Assembly: GCA_036939975.1 (NCBI GenBank)
Contig: JALLPB010000270.1
Span: 1 to 19,273 of the forward strand
Source of the DNA: Cyclostephanos tholiformis
Lineage: Eukaryota > Bacillariophyta > Thalassiosirophyceae > Thalassiosirales > Thalassiosiraceae
Length of the DNA: 19,273 nucleotides
Direction: 5' to 3'
Of the stretch, positions 17,601 through 19,273 are shown piece after piece. The notes under the pieces were generated by a model. That model saw nothing but the letters and a program-made list of their open reading frames with translations. It was not told the DNA's origin and ran no database searches. Positions within the stretch are counted from its first letter, which is position 1, and every line of letters begins with the position of its first letter. A program made the position numbers and the translations under genes.

Positions 17601-17676
17601 GATGGATGGAATTTCCGAGCATACTCCTTTATTTTCAAGACCATCATCTACCGATGGAGGAAGCGACGATTACTAG
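14624..17676 (+). CDS. TPM domain / transmembrane / RING-finger fusion protein
   Basis: Preferred exons are 14624-16135, 16447-16950 and 17050-17676, giving 880 residues. Residues 1-290 are low complexity, with a weak hydrophobic stretch GGILSFAVAMSS near the start. A TPM domain begins FCDPDRVLDGDTIRDVVERL (about 299). A Ser/Asp-rich insert of about 150 residues interrupts it. It resumes IEIAIALVER, AAQYFARYIHDNW, IVLIFISTMDRICYISSG and MKPFLQNGQIGDALYKGIDDL. One membrane segment is at about 618-635 (FGIVILFTIFTFVFATWG). A Lys/Arg-rich helix follows, then a RING finger: C673-C676...C731-G-H733-x-x-D736-x-x-C739...C754-C757. RING proteins are mostly ubiquitin ligases, so a membrane E3 role is inferred. 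The last acceptor is ambiguous: 17004 or 17049 both keep frame. The second fits normal intron length (99 bases) and has a pyrimidine-rich tail. Intron 1 (311 bases) could hide a small exon. The upstream GTG at 14567 was rejected in favour of the ATG at 14624. Confidence 0.82.
15049..15105 (+). repeat. Coding microsatellites (GGCAGT, AGG and ACG units)
   Basis: Successive short repeats, GGCAGT units then GGA/GAG units then ACG units, encode a Gly-Ser run, an Arg run and a Thr run in the N-terminal region of the TPM-RING protein. This is typical of the trinucleotide expansion seen across the exons here. Confidence 0.75.
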
Positions 17677-17761
17677 CGGACTGGAACGAACATTGAAATG
17701 AGCACATTGTATTGGAGCGTAAAATAGAAGACTTATATATTGCTTTCCCCCCCACTTTTCT

Positions 17762-18333
17762 TTACATCCGTCCACTCATCCAACGATCGTTGTTGATGGC
17801 ATATCTCTTGAAGGATACGTCTCTCACCAATTCGGACACCTCGCGTAGACTAGGCTTCGTCTTGTAGGTTTTAAGGATTTCGACGCTCCCATCGGGCTTT
17901 TCCAACAGCGCCTGCCAATCACCCGGGAATGACCTATAAACGAAGCCCTTCGATATCCTCTTGAGGTAATAAACTTCCTCGAAGCCCTTGCGATTTCCAA
18001 TATCGTACGACGTCGAGTAGGCATTATTCAACACGACGAAGGGGCAGTTGGGTTGCCCGTGAGCCGAGACGAGTCTATCCCATGTCTCCTCCCCACCGGG
18101 ATTGATAGCTATGATCGCCTCATTGTTTCTGCCCCTGAGAAAAAAAAAAATCAACAATTGCCAGTGGAATATATATGTGTAAGATCAGTCATAATTATAT
18201 AAGTAAAAATAACAACAATAACGATGAAAAAAACCAACCCAATACCCAAAAGTCCAATAATCGCGGGGGGGGGGGGGGGGGGGGGGGGGGGGGAAGACGA
18301 AGGCAAGAGGAGANGGGGGGGGGGGGGGGGGGG

Positions 18334-18370
<37 letters not shown>

Positions 18371-19121
18371 AGGACGAAACAGGTCGCACGCACTCACTCC
18401 TTACGCGCCCTATCCTGAAAGATCACGCCGCAACGCGAGATATCGCCGAGGTTACCGATATCATCGAAGTTCACCTGCTCGGCCGTCAATAGGCCGACGG
18501 GCCTTCCACCGAATGGACCGCCCTTCAGCGCCCCCGCCAATCGCTTCGCCCAATACACGTTGGAGTACGCGACGAGGTTACGACTAACTCCAGAGCCCGG
18601 CTTGTACCCCCCCCCTATGCCCAGATCGCGCGCCACCATCGTGGTGCCGAACTTTTGACTGCGAGCGGAGGAGCGCGATTGATGCGACCATCGCCATTAC
18701 GCGCGCAAATGCACATGATGATATATCGTGGAAATGATGAGGTCGGGCGATTTATTAAAGCGAGGGATGAACCCGAAACGAGGAATTCGGCTGTGTGTGT
18801 TTGTGTGTGTGTGTGTGCGTGCGTGCAATAAACTCACTTCAGGGGTGTGCCGAATTTCGCCTCCTCGAGGTTCGGCACGGGCGGGAATTGCACTTCCATG
18901 TTCCTCCCCCCCGCCGATATGGCCCTCGATACGGCCGAGGCGGCCTGCCTCGCGATTTGTCCGTCGAAGTAGGACTCGTACATCCTAGGCATGTTACCCC
19001 CGCCGCCGTCCAATAGCGGGATTAGGCCGCGAACGGGGCACGGTGCCAGCGCGAGTAGCACTACTGGCGCGAGCGCGATGACGAGCGGACGTTGATTGGT
19101 GGGTTTCGACGACAACAACAT
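17762..19121 (-). CDS. DUF1995 (LPA3-like) protein, probably plastid-targeted
   Basis: Minus-strand exons are 19121-18838, 18658-18398 and 18134-17762, giving 305 residues. Introns are 179 and 263 bases. Joins read TPLNQKFGTTM and RARKEGRNNEAI, and all phases match. DUF1995 proteins include plant LPA3, which helps photosystem II assembly. Matching blocks are AVSRAISAGGRNMEVQFPPVP, then VARDLG...LVAYSN, GRPVGLL, NNEAIIAINPGGEETWDRL, CPFVVLNNAY, GFEEVYYLKRISKGFVYRSFPGDWQAL and PDGSVEILKTY. The N-terminus (MLLSSKPTNQRPLVIALAPVVLLALAPCPVRG) resembles a signal peptide, which suits delivery to a secondary plastid, although no clear ASAFAP motif is seen. The ATG at 19121 was chosen because the upstream frame start at 19163 is only GTG. 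The donor for intron 2 was taken at 18397 (GTGAGT) rather than 18404 (GTAAGG), because only the former keeps phase with exon 3. Confidence 0.87.
18265..18369. repeat. Long poly-G tracts with an unresolved base, in an intron
   Basis: G runs of 29 (18265-18293), 21 (18315-18335) and 33 (18337-18369) bases are separated by a short purine stretch containing n at 18314. They lie inside intron 2 of the minus-strand DUF1995 gene, so the transcript would carry poly-C. The lengths are unreliable: runs this long are typical of gap-filling or base-calling errors as well as real slippage. Confidence 0.9.
18792..18826. repeat. TG/CA dinucleotide microsatellite
   Basis: An imperfect (TG)n tract of about 35 bases with TGCG variants at the end. 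It lies in intron 1 of the DUF1995 gene, starting 12 bases from the 5' splice site on the minus strand. Confidence 0.85.
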
Positions 19122-19273
19122 CGTCGTCGTGTGTTCGTGGTGTTTTGGGCGGGGCAGGGACACGGCGGGGGCGGGGAGCGAGGAGTCAATTTTTTGGCGA
19201 CGATTGATCGCTTAGATAATAAAAGGGAAAATAGGCAAAATATACAAGTTTTTAGCCTCTGGCCGGTTGATTA

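Noticed and set aside
18265..18369. Regulatory G-quadruplex as a functional feature
   Set aside because: Runs this long beside an unresolved base cannot be trusted, so a functional claim would rest on uncertain sequence.

Overview
The window looks like nuclear DNA of a stramenopile, most likely a diatom. The reasons are short GT-AG introns (66 to about 310 bp), densely packed genes on alternating strands, very strong TCG/GAC trinucleotide and G-run bias inside exons, a mitochondrial assembly factor and a DUF1995 plastid-type protein side by side with nuclear housekeeping genes, and a secreted-side repeat (D-x-x-GDG-x-CC) that I associate with diatom proteins. No operons, rRNA, tRNA, CRISPR or phage genes were seen. 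The species cannot be named from the sequence.

Layout. 2-1507 (+) is the 3' part of a WDR89-like WD40 gene, cut by the window edge. 1765-2445 (-) is succinate dehydrogenase assembly factor 2, convergent with it. 2977-7800 (+) is a five-exon gene for a 1501-residue single-pass membrane protein, with a repetitive basic/acidic N-terminal half and four outer GDG-x-CC modules plus a 16-cysteine insert. 7801-10770 is AT-rich and almost gene-free; it holds a degenerate GGCAA repeat cluster and a frameshifted MULE (Mutator-like) transposase relic at 9433-10338. 11035-12656 (+) is a TruA/Pus1-type tRNA pseudouridine synthase with two exons. 12880-14148 (-) is a three-exon, membrane-anchored metzincin-like metallopeptidase whose zinc motif is completed across a splice junction. 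14624-17676 (+) is a three-exon TPM-domain/transmembrane/RING-finger fusion. 17762-19121 (-) is a three-exon DUF1995 (LPA3-like) protein with a signal sequence and an intron full of poly-C on its own strand.

The genes do not form a pathway: they cover rRNA/WD40 scaffold, mitochondrial complex II assembly, tRNA modification, membrane proteolysis and ubiquitin-type functions, and plastid assembly. The most unusual items are the TPM-RING fusion with an aspartate at a RING zinc-ligand position, and the large GDG-x-CC membrane protein. In the latter, two modules carry an intron at exactly the same codon position, which points to duplication of an intron-bearing module.

Sequence quality: both unresolved bases (10778 and 18314) sit against G runs. 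The 5' end of the pseudouridine synthase gene and one intron of the DUF1995 gene may therefore be misassembled. All intron coordinates were derived by hand from splice consensus, reading-frame continuity and domain continuity.
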